NCBI RefSeq assembly: GCF_000421185.1
Contig: NZ_ATWJ01000001.1
Span: 124,001-188,000 of the forward strand
Length of the DNA stretch: 64,000 nt
From: Ornithinimicrobium pekingense DSM 21552
Lineage (GTDB): Bacteria > Actinomycetota > Actinomycetes > Actinomycetales > Dermatophilaceae
Direction: 5' to 3'
Shown: positions 18,946 through 28,364 of the stretch, piece by piece
How positions within the stretch are numbered: the stretch's first letter is position 1
Layout of the letters: each line of letters starts with the position of its first letter
Program-made: the position numbers and the translations under genes
The notes under the pieces: generated by a model
Seen by the model: only the letters and a program-made list of their open reading frames with translations
Told to the model about the DNA's origin: nothing
Database searches by the model: none

Positions 18946-20540
18946 ACGGCCTCGGCGCGCTCGTCCGGCTGACCCTGCGGCGCAACCGGTGGTTCTACCT
19001 GGCCTGGGTCCTGGCCCTGGGGGCCATGGTCCCGGCGACGGCGGCCGCCTACGAGACGCTCGTCGGTGGCCTGGCCGGTGACGGGGCGCTGGACCTCATG
19101 GCCGCCAACCCCACGATGCGGGCCATGCTCGGGCCACCGACCGACCTGACCACCCCTGGTGGCTTCACGGTCTGGCGGGTCGGCACCTTCGTCGCCACCG
19201 CCGCCGGGGTGATGGGCCTGCTCGGCGTGGTGCGCGGCACCCGCGCCGACGAGGAGGCGGGGCGGACCGAGCTGCTGCGCTCCGGCGTCGTCGGGCGGCA
19301 CGCCCCCCTCACCGCCGCCGTCGTCGTGGGCCTGGCCGCCTGCGCGCTGCTCGGGCTGGTGGTCACCGCGGGGATGAGCGCGGTCGGCGAGCCGGTCGTC
19401 GGCTCGCTCGCCCTCGGCCTCGGCGTGGCGCTCGTGGCCGCCTCCTTCGTCGGCGTCGGCGCCCTCACCGCCCAGCTCACCTCCTCCGCGCGGGCCGCCC
19501 GCGGCCTGGGCCTGGCGGTGCTGCTCGCGGCATACCTGCTCCGAGCCGTCGCGGACGCCGCCCCGCAGCACTCGGTGACCCGCGGCCTGGCCTGGCTGTC
19601 CCCGGTGCAGTGGATGGCCCTGGCCCGCCCCTACGCCGGGGAGCGGTGGGTGGTGCTCCTGCTGCCGGCGGCGCTGACTGCGCTCCTCGTGGCGGCGGCG
19701 TTCGCGCTGGAGTCACGCCGGGACCACGGCTCGGGGCTGTGGACGGTGCGGCCGGGTCCGGACCGCGCCCGCCCGGGGCTGCTGTCGACGACCGGCCTGG
19801 CCTGGCGGCTGCAGCGCGGCGTGGTCGCGGGGTGGCTGGCCGGGCTGGCGGTCCTGGCGCTGGCGATGGGGTCGCTGTCGGGCACCTTCGACCAGATGGT
19901 CCGGGAGGTGCCCCAGCTGGCGGTCGTGCTGCAGCGGCTGGGTCAGGGCACCGACCGGCTCGTCGACGCCTTCTTCGTGGCGCTGCTGGGGCTGGTGGCC
20001 GTGCTGGTGGCCGTGGTGGGGGCCCAGCTGTGGGAGCGGCTCGGCGCCGAGGAGGAGCGCGGTCACGCCGAGCTGCTGCTGGCGACCGCGGTGCCGCGCA
20101 CGCGGCTGGCCCTGTCCCACCTCGCCGTCGCGGTGGTCGGCAGCCTGGTGCTGCTGGTCGCCTTCGCGGTGCTGCTGGCGGTGCCTGAGTCGGTCAGCCG
20201 CGGCGACGCCGGACCGGTCGGCTCCACGGTCGGCGCCGCGCTGGCGCTGGCACCCGGCAGCCTCCTCGTCGTCGGACTGGCGGTGCTGCTGCACGGCTGG
20301 GCGCCCCGGCTCGGCTGGCTGGTCTGGGTCGTCATCGCCTGGTCGTTCTTCGTCGTCTGGGTCGGCTCGCTGCTCGGCCTGCCGGGGTGGCTGGTCAGCC
20401 TGACCCCCTGGGACCCGCTCCCGGCGCTGCCCGTCGAGCCGATGGACTGGCCCGCGGTCCTGCTCGTCACCGGCGCCGCCGCCGCGCTCATGGCGCTGGG
20501 GGTGTGGGGCTACCGGCGCCGGGACCTCAGACTGCCCTAG
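18942..20540 (+). CDS. ABC-2 type exporter permease
   Basis: Integral membrane permease, 532 aa, about 12 hydrophobic segments, resembling permeases annotated as exporters of polyketide antibiotics. It begins [20 protein letters not shown] with a short cytoplasmic N-terminus before the first helix. The two halves are related (two sets of six helices), so one chain may supply both transmembrane domains. Its GTG overlaps the stop of the ATPase gene (GTGA). The final 14 bp overlap the convergent UPF0104-like gene. Confidence 0.85.
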   Translation: MNGLGALVRLTLRRNRWFYLAWVLALGAMVPATAAAYETLVGGLAGDGALDLMAANPTMRAMLGPPTDLTTPGGFTVWRVGTFVATAAGVMGLLGVVRGTRADEEAGRTELLRSGVVGRHAPLTAAVVVGLAACALLGLVVTAGMSAVGEPVVGSLALGLGVALVAASFVGVGALTAQLTSSARAARGLGLAVLLAAYLLRAVADAAPQHSVTRGLAWLSPVQWMALARPYAGERWVVLLLPAALTALLVAAAFALESRRDHGSGLWTVRPGPDRARPGLLSTTGLAWRLQRGVVAGWLAGLAVLALAMGSLSGTFDQMVREVPQLAVVLQRLGQGTDRLVDAFFVALLGLVAVLVAVVGAQLWERLGAEEERGHAELLLATAVPRTRLALSHLAVAVVGSLVLLVAFAVLLAVPESVSRGDAGPVGSTVGAALALAPGSLLVVGLAVLLHGWAPRLGWLVWVVIAWSFFVVWVGSLLGLPGWLVSLTPWDPLPALPVEPMDWPAVLLVTGAAAALMALGVWGYRRRDLRLP

Positions 20541-21546
20541 GGTCGTGGGACTGGCGCTTGGCGACCGCGAGCGCCACGCCGGCGCCGGCCAGGTCGCCCG
20601 CGGTGACCAGGACGCGGGAGAGCAGGACCACGACGAGGACGCCACCGGGGTCGAGCACCGGGGACAGGGCCAGCCCGAGGACCGCCTCGCGCGCGCCGAC
20701 GCCGGCGGGCAGGAAGAACAGGACGGAGCCGACGATCCAGGCCGCGGCGTAGCCGCCGACCGCCAGGCGCAGCGACGTCATACCCGGCTCGGCCCCGACC
20801 GCCACCGCCAGGGCCAGCACGAGCGCGCCGAAGGCGACCCAGGACAACGCCGACCACGCGCAGGCGACGGCGGTGGTCCGCAGGTCGATGCGCTCGACGA
20901 CGGGCTCCTGCCGGGTGACGCGCAGCATGGTGGCCAGCACCCGGTCGAGGACGACGGGCAGGACCAGCACGAGGGACAGCGGCGCGAGCACGACCAGCCA
21001 GCCGCGGCCCTCCAGCGGCGTCCCCTCGACGCCCGGCATCGTCAGCAGGGCCAGGGCCCCGCCCACCACGGCGGACAGCAGCGCCCCGACGAGCAGGCTG
21101 CCGACGGTCCGGCGGCGGGCCACGCCCCGGTCGTGGCCGAGCTCGGCGGACGCGGCGAGGTTCCACACGCCGCCGGGGATGTACTTGCCGACCTGGCCCA
21201 CGAGGTAGACCACGCCGGCGTCGCGGACACCGAGCGGCGCCCCGAACCCCGCGGAGACCGACCGCCAGGACATGGCCGCCAGCAGCACCCCCACGAAGGA
21301 CAGCACCAGCGCCACGAGCACCAGGGGCCAGGACGCGCGGTGGAGCGCCCGGACGACGGGCTCCCACTGCAGCACCAGCGCCACGACGGCGGCGCCCACC
21401 GCGAGGATCACGAAGCCGCGCCTGACCCACGGCGCGGCGAGCAGCTTGGGCAGCCGGGACAGCGCCGACCGGGCCCACGACCGACGGCCCGCGCCGGCGG
21501 CGCTCTCGCCGGCGACGGGCTGGTGGCGCGCGCCGGGATCCGTCAT
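20527..21546 (-). CDS. Lysylphosphatidylglycerol-synthase-type transmembrane protein (UPF0104)
   Basis: Polytopic membrane protein, 339 aa, with about 8 helices and the family motifs VYLVGQVGKYIPGGVWNLA and FFLPAGVGAREAVLGLAL. This is the membrane part found in MprF flippases and in stand-alone UPF0104/YbhN proteins, which are implicated in lipid or glycan flipping. No aminoacyl-transferase domain is attached. The N-terminus (about 40 residues, Arg/Pro-rich) is cytoplasmic. ATG at 21544-21546 chosen over upstream codons because it begins the compact protein. It is divergent from the SurA-like lipoprotein gene. Confidence 0.82.
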   Translation of the reverse strand: MTDPGARHQPVAGESAAGAGRRSWARSALSRLPKLLAAPWVRRGFVILAVGAAVVALVLQWEPVVRALHRASWPLVLVALVLSFVGVLLAAMSWRSVSAGFGAPLGVRDAGVVYLVGQVGKYIPGGVWNLAASAELGHDRGVARRRTVGSLLVGALLSAVVGGALALLTMPGVEGTPLEGRGWLVVLAPLSLVLVLPVVLDRVLATMLRVTRQEPVVERIDLRTTAVACAWSALSWVAFGALVLALAVAVGAEPGMTSLRLAVGGYAAAWIVGSVLFFLPAGVGAREAVLGLALSPVLDPGGVLVVVLLSRVLVTAGDLAGAGVALAVAKRQSHDPRAV

Positions 21547-21649
21547 GACTCGTGAGCGTATCCGCACCGGGCCGGAGGGCGGCGGACCTCGGCCGACCTG
21601 CTGGGAGAAGTCTGCGTGCGGGCTGGGACGGGCACCCAGGCGGGCCTCA

Positions 21650-21655
21650 TAGCGT
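21650..21655 (+). promoter_or_regulatory. -10 element TAGCGT for leaderless SurA-like gene
   Basis: TAGCGT (TANNNT) ends 7 bases before the ATG at 21663, with no ribosome-binding site in between, so a leaderless transcript is likely. Confidence 0.5.
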
Positions 21656-21662
21656 CGCGACG

Positions 21663-22493
21663 ATGCGACGCACACTGCTGACCACCACCGGCACCGACCG
21701 CAGGACCTCCGGCGCCGTCAGCGCCCTGACGCTGGCCGGGGCCCTCGTCCTCGGTGCCTGCTCCACCGAGGACGCCGGGCCCGACGCCGGCGGCACGTCC
21801 ACCTCGACCTCCGACGCCGCGTCGTCCACGGCGGGCGACGAGGCCGCGGCGACCGGTGCCGCGGGCGAGGACGCCGCGGGGGCGACCGTCGACGTCGAGG
21901 CCCTGCCGGACCCCGTGGCGGAGGTCAACGGCGAGCCGATCGCCAAGGCCGAGTTCGTCGAGGTCTTCGAGCAGCAGCGGGACGCCGCCCAGCAGACGCC
22001 GGAGGGTGGCGCCGCGATGGCCGAGGTCGCGCTCCGCGACGCCGTCCTCGACTCGCTCGTGAGCAACGCGCTGATCGCCCAGGAGGGCGAGCGGCTGGGG
22101 CTGGAGGCCGACGAGGAGCAGGTCGACGCCGAGATCGCCTCGATCGCCGAGCAGAGCGGCATCGGTTCCAGCGAGGAGTTCCTCACCCTGCTCGCCGAGC
22201 AGGGCGTCGACGAGGAGCAGGTGCGGGAGGAGGCCGCCCGGCTCGTGGTCATCGACGGCGTCGTGGCGGAGCGCGGCGACGTGGAGCCGCCGACCGACGA
22301 GGAGGTCCGGGCCTACTACGACGAGCTGGCCGGCGGCGAGGGTGCGGCCGCGGCCGAGGATGCCGGCCTGCCGGCGTTCGAGGACATCGAGGAGATGCTG
22401 GCCGAGCAGCTGGCCCAGGAGCGCGAGAACGAGGCGATCACCGCGATCCTGGCGGACCTGGAGGCCGAGGCGGAGATCACGCGTCACCTGTGA
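21663..22493 (+). CDS. SurA N-terminal domain lipoprotein (chaperone/PPIase-like)
   Basis: Secreted lipoprotein, 276 aa. A signal peptide ends in the lipobox LVLGAC, with the lipidated Cys near residue 33. A Ser/Thr/Asp/Ala-rich linker follows to about residue 75. The SurA_N-type helical domain begins at VAEVNGEPIAKAEFVEVFEQ and includes VLDSLVSNALIAQEGERLGL. No parvulin catalytic domain is evident, so a holdase-like role at the outer membrane face is more likely than prolyl isomerisation. Very acidic. The last 17 bp overlap the convergent HMG-CoA lyase gene. Confidence 0.8.
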   Translation: MRRTLLTTTGTDRRTSGAVSALTLAGALVLGACSTEDAGPDAGGTSTSTSDAASSTAGDEAAATGAAGEDAAGATVDVEALPDPVAEVNGEPIAKAEFVEVFEQQRDAAQQTPEGGAAMAEVALRDAVLDSLVSNALIAQEGERLGLEADEEQVDAEIASIAEQSGIGSSEEFLTLLAEQGVDEEQVREEAARLVVIDGVVAERGDVEPPTDEEVRAYYDELAGGEGAAAAEDAGLPAFEDIEEMLAEQLAQERENEAITAILADLEAEAEITRHL

Positions 22494-23430
22494 CGCCGGC
22501 GAGGGCGCGCACGACGCGCGAGGGCGAGGGCCGGCCGAGCCGCCCGGCCATCCACACGCTGGTCTCGACCAGGGCCTGCAGGTCTGCCCCGTGCGCGACC
22601 CCGAGACCGTCGAGCGCCCACACCAGGTCCTCCGTCGCGAGGTTGCCGGTCGCCGACCGCGCGTAGGGGCACCCGCCCAGGCCCCCGGTCGAGGCGTCGA
22701 CCACCGTCACACCGCGCTGCAGCGCGGTCAGGGTGTTCGACAGCGCCTGGCCGTAGGTGTCGTGGAAGTGGACGCCGACCTGGTCGGGCCCGATGCCTGC
22801 GTCGTCGAGGGCGTCCAGCAGGCGCAGGACGTGGCCCGGGGTGCCGACGCCGATGGTGTCGCCGACGGAGAGCTGGTCGCAGCCCAGGTCCATGAGCCGT
22901 GAGCACACGTCGACCACCTGATCGACCGGCACCGGCCCCTCCCACGGGTCGCCGAAGCACATCGAGACGTAGGCACGCACCCAGGCCCCGGCGTCCAGCG
23001 CCCGCTTGACGACCGGGGCGAACATCTCCACCGACTCGGCGACCGAGCGGTTGAGGTTCTTGCGGGCGAAGGTCTCGGTGGCGCTGCCGAAGACGGCGAC
23101 CGAGGTGACGCCCTTGTCCAGGGCGCGGTCCAGCCCGCGCTCGTTGGGGACCAGCACCGGACGCTGCTGCCCGGTCCCGACCGGGCCCAGCAGGTCGAGC
23201 AGCTCCTCGGCGTCGCCCAGCTGGGGCACCCACCTCTGCGGGACGAAGCTGGTCAGCTCGACGGTCTCCAGCCCCGCGGCCAGCAGCCGCCGGACGAACT
23301 CGGCCTTGACGTCCACGGGGACCACGGCCAACTCGTTCTGCAGCCCGTCGCGGGGGCCCACCTCGTAGATGGTCACGCGCTCGGGCATCCCCGGCATCGG
23401 CTCCGTCATCGGCAGGCCTGGAGTGGTCAT
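22477..23430 (-). CDS. Hydroxymethylglutaryl-CoA lyase
   Basis: TIM-barrel lyase of the HMGL-like family, 317 aa, cleaving HMG-CoA to acetoacetate and acetyl-CoA in leucine degradation. Catalytic GPRDGLQNE is near residue 25, metal ligands HFHDTYGQALSNTL in mid-barrel, and the active-site Cys in GGLGGCPYARSATGN with the loop Asn/Glu following. The ATG at 23428-23430 lies about 9 bases after GGGAGGA. No acyl-CoA dehydrogenase or carboxylase genes are adjacent, so pathway placement is by family alone. Confidence 0.9.
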   Translation of the reverse strand: MTTPGLPMTEPMPGMPERVTIYEVGPRDGLQNELAVVPVDVKAEFVRRLLAAGLETVELTSFVPQRWVPQLGDAEELLDLLGPVGTGQQRPVLVPNERGLDRALDKGVTSVAVFGSATETFARKNLNRSVAESVEMFAPVVKRALDAGAWVRAYVSMCFGDPWEGPVPVDQVVDVCSRLMDLGCDQLSVGDTIGVGTPGHVLRLLDALDDAGIGPDQVGVHFHDTYGQALSNTLTALQRGVTVVDASTGGLGGCPYARSATGNLATEDLVWALDGLGVAHGADLQALVETSVWMAGRLGRPSPSRVVRALAGVTGDA

Positions 23431-23489
23431 GGCCCCATCCTCCCCCACCGGTGCGCCGGGCCGCGTCCGCCGCCGGCCGGAGCCCCGCC

Positions 23490-24083
23490 TCAGGAGCGGG
23501 TCCGCTCGCCGGCGAGCTCCTGCAGGCTCCTGGCCAGGGCGGCGAGCGGGGGCGGGACGCTCTCCGCGGGCAGCGCCGCGGCCATCTGCCGCGCGAGCAG
23601 GATCTTGCGCCCGCTCGCGACACCGGCGAACCGGTGCAGCCGCTCCCGCACCGGCCGGTCGGCCCAGACCCGCTGTCGGCTGAACGACCGGAACCGGTGC
23701 CCCAGCCCCGCCCGCTCGAGGAGCAGCAGGCACCCCTCCACCCCCAGGGCGCGGATCAGCTCCTCCTCCAGGTCACGGCGGCACACGAAGAACCCGTGCT
23801 GCGCGAGGTCTGCCCCGTCACCGGCCTCGACCCCCTGCTGCTGCAGCGCCCGGGCCACCACCCACGACTCCGCCTCGTCGCACAGCCCGAGCACCGGCCA
23901 GGAAGGGCGGTCGGCGCGGGCGGCGCGCAGGTGCGCCGCGGTGTTGGTGACCCCGCCCATGTCCACCAGCCGGTATGCCGTGCGCGGCACCCGCGGCGCG
24001 CACCGCCCGAGCACGGCCCCCAGCGCGGCGACGTCGCTCGGCCCCTCCAGGAGCACGAGCACAGGACCGGCCTCTGCGCGCAT
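23490..24083 (-). CDS. Stand-alone TOPRIM-domain protein (OLD-like)
   Basis: A 197-aa protein consisting mainly of a TOPRIM fold. The N-terminal VLVLLEGPSDVAALGAVLG carries the conserved Glu, and LGLCDEAESW carries the downstream acidic motif, as in the C-terminal nuclease part of OLD-family proteins. No ATPase domain is fused or adjacent. A C-terminal helical part (RERLHRFAGVASGRKILLARQM) may bind nucleic acid. The ATG at 24081-24083 starts directly before the TOPRIM strand; upstream in-frame sequence is the 32-bp repeat locus and is excluded. Function unknown; defence or repair nuclease is a guess. Confidence 0.72.
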   Translation of the reverse strand: MRAEAGPVLVLLEGPSDVAALGAVLGRCAPRVPRTAYRLVDMGGVTNTAAHLRAARADRPSWPVLGLCDEAESWVVARALQQQGVEAGDGADLAQHGFFVCRRDLEEELIRALGVEGCLLLLERAGLGHRFRSFSRQRVWADRPVRERLHRFAGVASGRKILLARQMAAALPAESVPPPLAALARSLQELAGERTRS

Positions 24084-24130
24084 GGTCCGACCATCGTGCT
24101 CCGAGGCCCGGGCGTCGGCCACCCGTTTCG

Positions 24131-24224
24131 CGTGCACACCACGTCCCCGGTCGGGGGTGGAGCGTGCGCGCCACGTCCCCGGTCGGGGGTGGAGCGTGCG
24201 CACCGCGTCCCCGGTCGGGGGGTG
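24131..24224 (+). repeat. 32-bp-period tandem repeat, 3 units
   Basis: Three head-to-tail units start at 24131, 24163 and 24195 (period 32). The shared core is CGTGCACACCACGTCCCCGG, with unit variants CGTGCGCGCC and CGTGCGCACCG, each followed by TCGGGGGTGGAG. It fills the gap between the GH65 stop and the TOPRIM gene. The same period and core recur at 59744 and 60745. Confidence 0.85.
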
Positions 24225-24227
24225 CGG

Positions 24228-26585
24228 TCAGGTCGTGGGCTCGCGCCCCATGGGCTGGGTCGGCTCCGGCAGCAGCGGCGTCGGTGCTCGCAGGGGCACC
24301 TGGGCAGGTCGGTCGGCGGTCACCTGCACGGGGGTGCCGTCCACGACCACGGTCACGGGCCCCTCGCCGCCCCGGAGCGTGACCGTCGTGCCGTCGCGGG
24401 TGGTCTCGACGTGCAGCAGCCGGCCGCGCCAGGTGACGCGGAACGCCACCCGGTCCAGGGCCTGCGGCAGCACCGGCGCCAGCTCGAGGTCCGCACGGTC
24501 CTCGCGGAGGCCGCCGAACCCCGCCGCGACGGCCAGCCAGGCCCCGGCCACGGCGGCCAGGTGCAGACCGTCGGCCGTGTCGCCCTGGACGTCGCGCAGG
24601 TCGACCATCGCCGCCTCCCGCAGGTAGCGCAGCGCCAGGTCGGGGTGCCCCGCCTGGGCGCACACGACCGCCTGGACCGCCGCGGAGAGGGAGGAGTCGC
24701 GCACGGTCCGCGCCTCGTAGTAGTCGAGGTCGCGGGCGACCTCCTCGTCGGTGAAGTCCTCACGGCACCACCACAGCGCCTGCACGAGGTCGGCCTGCTT
24801 GAGCACCTGCCGGCGGTAGATCTTGGCGTAGTGGTGGTGCTCCTGCAGCGGGTAGGAGTCGCGGTGGTCGGCGAAGCGCCACTCGCGGTAGGTGGTGAAC
24901 GACTCGTTCATCGGGTGCACGCGACGCGCCTCGTCCCAGGGCACGTGGACCGACGCCGCCGCGTCGCGCCACCCCGCGACCTCCTCGGCCGTCACCCCCA
25001 TCTCGCCGGCGAGCCCGGTCTCGTCCTCGGCGGCGTCGGCGGCCCACAGCAGGTTGCGGCGGGCCATGAGGTTGGTGAAGACGTTGTCGTCGACGACGCC
25101 GGTGTACTCGTCCGGCCCGGTCATGCCGAGCAGGTGCCAGCCGCCGTCGTCGTCGCGGTGGCCCATCGACATCCACAGCCGGGCGGTCTCGACGAGGATC
25201 TCGAAGAGCCGAAGGTCGGCGAACGGCTCCCCGGTCGCGTTGCGGTGCAGCCAGAACGCCCGGCAGATGTCGGCGTTGACGTGCATCGCGGCGGTGCTGG
25301 CCGGCCAGTAGGGCGAGCACTCATGACCGTCGACGGTGCGCCAGGCGAAGGTCGCCCCCTGCAGGTCGAGGACGTCGGCCCGGTGGCGGGCCTCGTCGAG
25401 GGTGCCTGCGCGCCAGCGCAGCAGCCGCTCGGACACGTCCGGGCGCAGCAGGGTCAGCGCCGGCACGACGAACCCCTCGATGTCCCAGAAGGTGTGCCCG
25501 TCGTAGCCGAGGCCGGACAGCCCCTTGGCCCCCACGGGGGCGTCGCTGATGAGCGCGGCGGAGCAGAAGAGCTGGAACAGGCAGTAGCGCAGCGCCTGCT
25601 GCAGCGCCAGGCTGTCGTCGCCGTCCACCTCGACGTCGGCGGTGCGCCAGAAGTCGTCCAGGACCTCGCGCTGCGCGGCCGCCAGACCGTCCCAGCCCCG
25701 GTCCAGGCCGGAGACGACCGCGGCCTCGGCCGCGTCCATGACGTCGTCGGCGTCGCCGTCGCGCTGCCAGGCGTAGCCCAGCACCTTGGTCAGGACGAGC
25801 TCCTCCCCCGCCTCCAGGGATGCCGTCACGGTCGTGCGCACGCTGTGGTCGTGGGACTCGGTGCCCACCTCGGGCGCACCGTCGCCGTCGGCGTGGACCT
25901 GGTGCCCGACCGCGGCTGCGACGACGATGCCGGAGGACCGCGTGCGCGCCACCATCGCCCCGCCGTCCTCGCCGCAACGCTGGTGCAGCACCTCGAAGGG
26001 CTCGGCGAGCGCCTCCTCGACCCGGGGGTCGCCCTTGGTGACGGAGGGCCGGTCGACCAGGCCCGCCAGGTCCGAGCGCAGGACCAGGTGCGCCGGGCCG
26101 TCGACGGCGCGCACGGCATACCGCAGGGCGCAGACCGACCGCTCCGCCAGCGAGACCAGCCGTCGAGACGTCACCTGCAGGGTGGTCCCCGAGGGCAGCA
26201 CCCACTCCACCTCGCGGTCCAGGGTGCCGGTGCGCAGGTCGAGGGTGCGCGTGTGCCGCTGCGGATGCACGCTCCCGACGTCCATCGCCGTCCCGTCCGC
26301 GAGGAGCCGGACCACCGTGCCGTCCGCCACCGACACGATCGCCTGGCCCTCGTGCGGGTCGCCGTAGCCGCGCTCGGGGTAGGACAGGGGGTAGTGCTCG
26401 AAGACGCCCGAGAGGAAGGTGCCGCGCTCCTGCACGGGGCGGCCGTCCTCCAGCGTCCCCCGCAACCCGACGAAGCCGTTGGCCAGGGAGAACAGCGTCT
26501 CCGACACCGCCAGCCGTTCGGCGGTGACGTCCACGACGGGCTCGGTGACGCGCCAGGGGTCGACGTCCAGCTCGGGTGCGCTCAC
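24228..26585 (-). CDS. Glycoside hydrolase family 65 protein (disaccharide phosphorylase)
   Basis: GH65 enzyme, 785 aa, the usual length of maltose/trehalose/kojibiose phosphorylases. The N-terminal beta-sandwich has LFSLANGFVGLRG; the (alpha/alpha)6 barrel has GLGYDGHTFWDIEGFVVPAL; the catalytic acid Glu is in GMTGPDEYTGVVDDN; phosphate/aglycone-side residues lie in YKQADLV-like YRRQVLKQADLVQAL. Reaction is probably reversible phosphorolysis of an alpha-glucobiose giving beta-glucose 1-phosphate. A HAD protein that could be a beta-phosphoglucomutase lies 1.8 kb away on the other strand, with the XPB gene between. GTG start at 26583-26585. Confidence 0.9.
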   Translation of the reverse strand: MSAPELDVDPWRVTEPVVDVTAERLAVSETLFSLANGFVGLRGTLEDGRPVQERGTFLSGVFEHYPLSYPERGYGDPHEGQAIVSVADGTVVRLLADGTAMDVGSVHPQRHTRTLDLRTGTLDREVEWVLPSGTTLQVTSRRLVSLAERSVCALRYAVRAVDGPAHLVLRSDLAGLVDRPSVTKGDPRVEEALAEPFEVLHQRCGEDGGAMVARTRSSGIVVAAAVGHQVHADGDGAPEVGTESHDHSVRTTVTASLEAGEELVLTKVLGYAWQRDGDADDVMDAAEAAVVSGLDRGWDGLAAAQREVLDDFWRTADVEVDGDDSLALQQALRYCLFQLFCSAALISDAPVGAKGLSGLGYDGHTFWDIEGFVVPALTLLRPDVSERLLRWRAGTLDEARHRADVLDLQGATFAWRTVDGHECSPYWPASTAAMHVNADICRAFWLHRNATGEPFADLRLFEILVETARLWMSMGHRDDDGGWHLLGMTGPDEYTGVVDDNVFTNLMARRNLLWAADAAEDETGLAGEMGVTAEEVAGWRDAAASVHVPWDEARRVHPMNESFTTYREWRFADHRDSYPLQEHHHYAKIYRRQVLKQADLVQALWWCREDFTDEEVARDLDYYEARTVRDSSLSAAVQAVVCAQAGHPDLALRYLREAAMVDLRDVQGDTADGLHLAAVAGAWLAVAAGFGGLREDRADLELAPVLPQALDRVAFRVTWRGRLLHVETTRDGTTVTLRGGEGPVTVVVDGTPVQVTADRPAQVPLRAPTPLLPEPTQPMGREPTT

Positions 26586-26671
26586 GATGCACTTCTACCC
26601 GCTGGGGCGCTCGCGCGCGAGCCGGGCACGGGGCCGGGGCGCGCGGCCGGAGGAATGTCCGGCCCACGGCA

Positions 26672-26677
26672 TACCGT
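26672..26677 (+). promoter_or_regulatory. -10 element TACCGT before XPB helicase gene
   Basis: TACCGT fits TANNNT and lies 10 bases before the ATG at 26688, giving a leader of only a few bases. It overlaps one of the dispersed CATACC hexamers. No Shine-Dalgarno is seen. Confidence 0.4.
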
Positions 26678-26687
26678 TGACCCCACG

Positions 26688-28358
26688 ATGAACGGCCCCC
26701 TGATCGTCCAGTCCGACAAGACCCTGCTCCTCGAGGTCGACCACCCCGACGCCGAGGCGGCGCGGCGCGACATCGCGCCCTTCGCCGAGCTCGAGCGTGC
26801 CCCCGAGCACATCCACACCTACCGGGTGACGCCGCTGGGGCTGTGGAACGCGCGTGCCGCCGGGCACGACGCCGAGCAGGTCGTGCACGCCCTGATCACG
26901 CACAGCCGCTACCCCGTGCCGCAGGCGCTGCTGGTCGACGTCGCCGACACGATGGCCCGCTACGGGCGGCTGACGCTGGACAAGGACGACGAGCACGGGC
27001 TCGTGCTGCGCACCACCGACCGCGCGGTGCTCACCGAGGTGCTGCGGCACAAGAAGATCAAGCCGCTGACCGGCGAGAAGGTCGACGACGACACGGTCGC
27101 CGTCCATCCGTCGGAGCGGGGCCACCTCAAGCAGGAGCTGCTCAAGGTCGGCTGGCCGGCGGAGGACCTCGCCGGCTACGTCGACGGCGAGGCCCACCCG
27201 ATCGACCTCGATACCACCTCCGGCGGTGGCTGGTCGCTGCGGCCCTACCAGCAGCAGGCGGTCGACGGCTTCTGGGACGGCGGCTCCGGGGTCGTGGTCC
27301 TGCCGTGCGGCGCGGGCAAGACCCTGGTCGGCGCGGGCGCCATGGCGCGCAGCTCGACGACGACGCTCATCCTGGTCACCAACACCGTCTCGGCACGCCA
27401 GTGGCGCGAGGAGCTGCTGCGGCGCACGTCCCTGACCGAGGACGAGATCGGGGAGTACTCCGGCGCCCGCAAGGAGATCCGCCCGGTCACCATCGCGACC
27501 TACCAGGTGCTGACGACCAAGCGCAAGGGCGTCTTCCCGCACCTGGACCTGCTCGACGCCCGCGACTGGGGCCTGGTCGTCTACGACGAGGTGCACCTGC
27601 TGCCGGCCCCGATCTTCCGGATGACCGCCGACCTGCAGGCGCGGCGCCGTCTCGGCCTGACCGCCACGCTCGTGCGCGAGGACGGCCGGGAGTCCGAGGT
27701 CTTCTCCCTCATCGGCCCCAAGCGCTACGACGCCCCGTGGAAGGACATCGAGGCGCAGGGCTACATCGCCCCGGCCGACTGCGTCGAGGTCCGGGTCACG
27801 CTGCCCGAGTCGATGCGGATGGCGTATGCCGTGGCCGAGCCGGAGGAGCGCTACCGCTTCGCGGCCTGCGCGCCGGCCAAGGACGACGTGGTCCGCACCC
27901 TCGTCGAGCGGCACCGCGGTGAGCCGACCCTGGTCATCGGGCAGTACCTCGACCAGCTGGCCCAGCTGTCGGAGTCGCTGGACGCCCCGCTCATCACCGG
28001 CGAGACCTCGGTGGCGCAGCGCCAGGAGCTCTTCCGCCAGTTCCGCGAGGGCGAGATCGACCTGCTGGTGGTGAGCAAGGTCGCCAACTTCTCCATCGAC
28101 CTGCCCGAGGCGTCGGTCGCGATCCAGGTGTCGGGCACCTTCGGCTCCCGCCAGGAGGAGGCCCAGCGCCTGGGCCGCGTGCTCCGGCCCAAGGGCGACG
28201 GCCGCACCGCGCACTTCTACACCACGGTCGCGCGGGACACCGTCGACGCGGACTTCGCCGCGCACCGCCAGCGTTTCCTCGCCGAGCAGGGCTACGCCTA
28301 CCGCATCGTCGACGCCGAGGACCTGGGCTCGCTCGACGCGACGCCTGCCGCGGGCTGA
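26688..28358 (+). CDS. XPB/ERCC3-type DNA repair helicase
   Basis: Superfamily 2 3'-5' helicase, 556 aa, closely matching mycobacterial XPB along its length. The N-terminal damage-recognition-like domain (LIVQSDKTLLLEVDH, LERAPEHIHTYRVTPL) is followed by Walker A LPCGAGKTLVGAG near residue 207, motif II YDEVHLLPAP near 300, motif III LGLTATL, and motif VI QRLGRVLRPK. The RED-type motif is seen as REDGRE. Roles in nucleotide-excision repair or transcription-coupled processes are inferred. The ATG at 26688 matches the family N-terminus; a -10 box lies 10 bases upstream. In mycobacteria it sits beside the helicase-associated gene, here at 13151. Confidence 0.95.
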   Translation: MNGPLIVQSDKTLLLEVDHPDAEAARRDIAPFAELERAPEHIHTYRVTPLGLWNARAAGHDAEQVVHALITHSRYPVPQALLVDVADTMARYGRLTLDKDDEHGLVLRTTDRAVLTEVLRHKKIKPLTGEKVDDDTVAVHPSERGHLKQELLKVGWPAEDLAGYVDGEAHPIDLDTTSGGGWSLRPYQQQAVDGFWDGGSGVVVLPCGAGKTLVGAGAMARSSTTTLILVTNTVSARQWREELLRRTSLTEDEIGEYSGARKEIRPVTIATYQVLTTKRKGVFPHLDLLDARDWGLVVYDEVHLLPAPIFRMTADLQARRRLGLTATLVREDGRESEVFSLIGPKRYDAPWKDIEAQGYIAPADCVEVRVTLPESMRMAYAVAEPEERYRFAACAPAKDDVVRTLVERHRGEPTLVIGQYLDQLAQLSESLDAPLITGETSVAQRQELFRQFREGEIDLLVVSKVANFSIDLPEASVAIQVSGTFGSRQEEAQRLGRVLRPKGDGRTAHFYTTVARDTVDADFAAHRQRFLAEQGYAYRIVDAEDLGSLDATPAAG

Positions 28359-28364
28359 GGTGGG

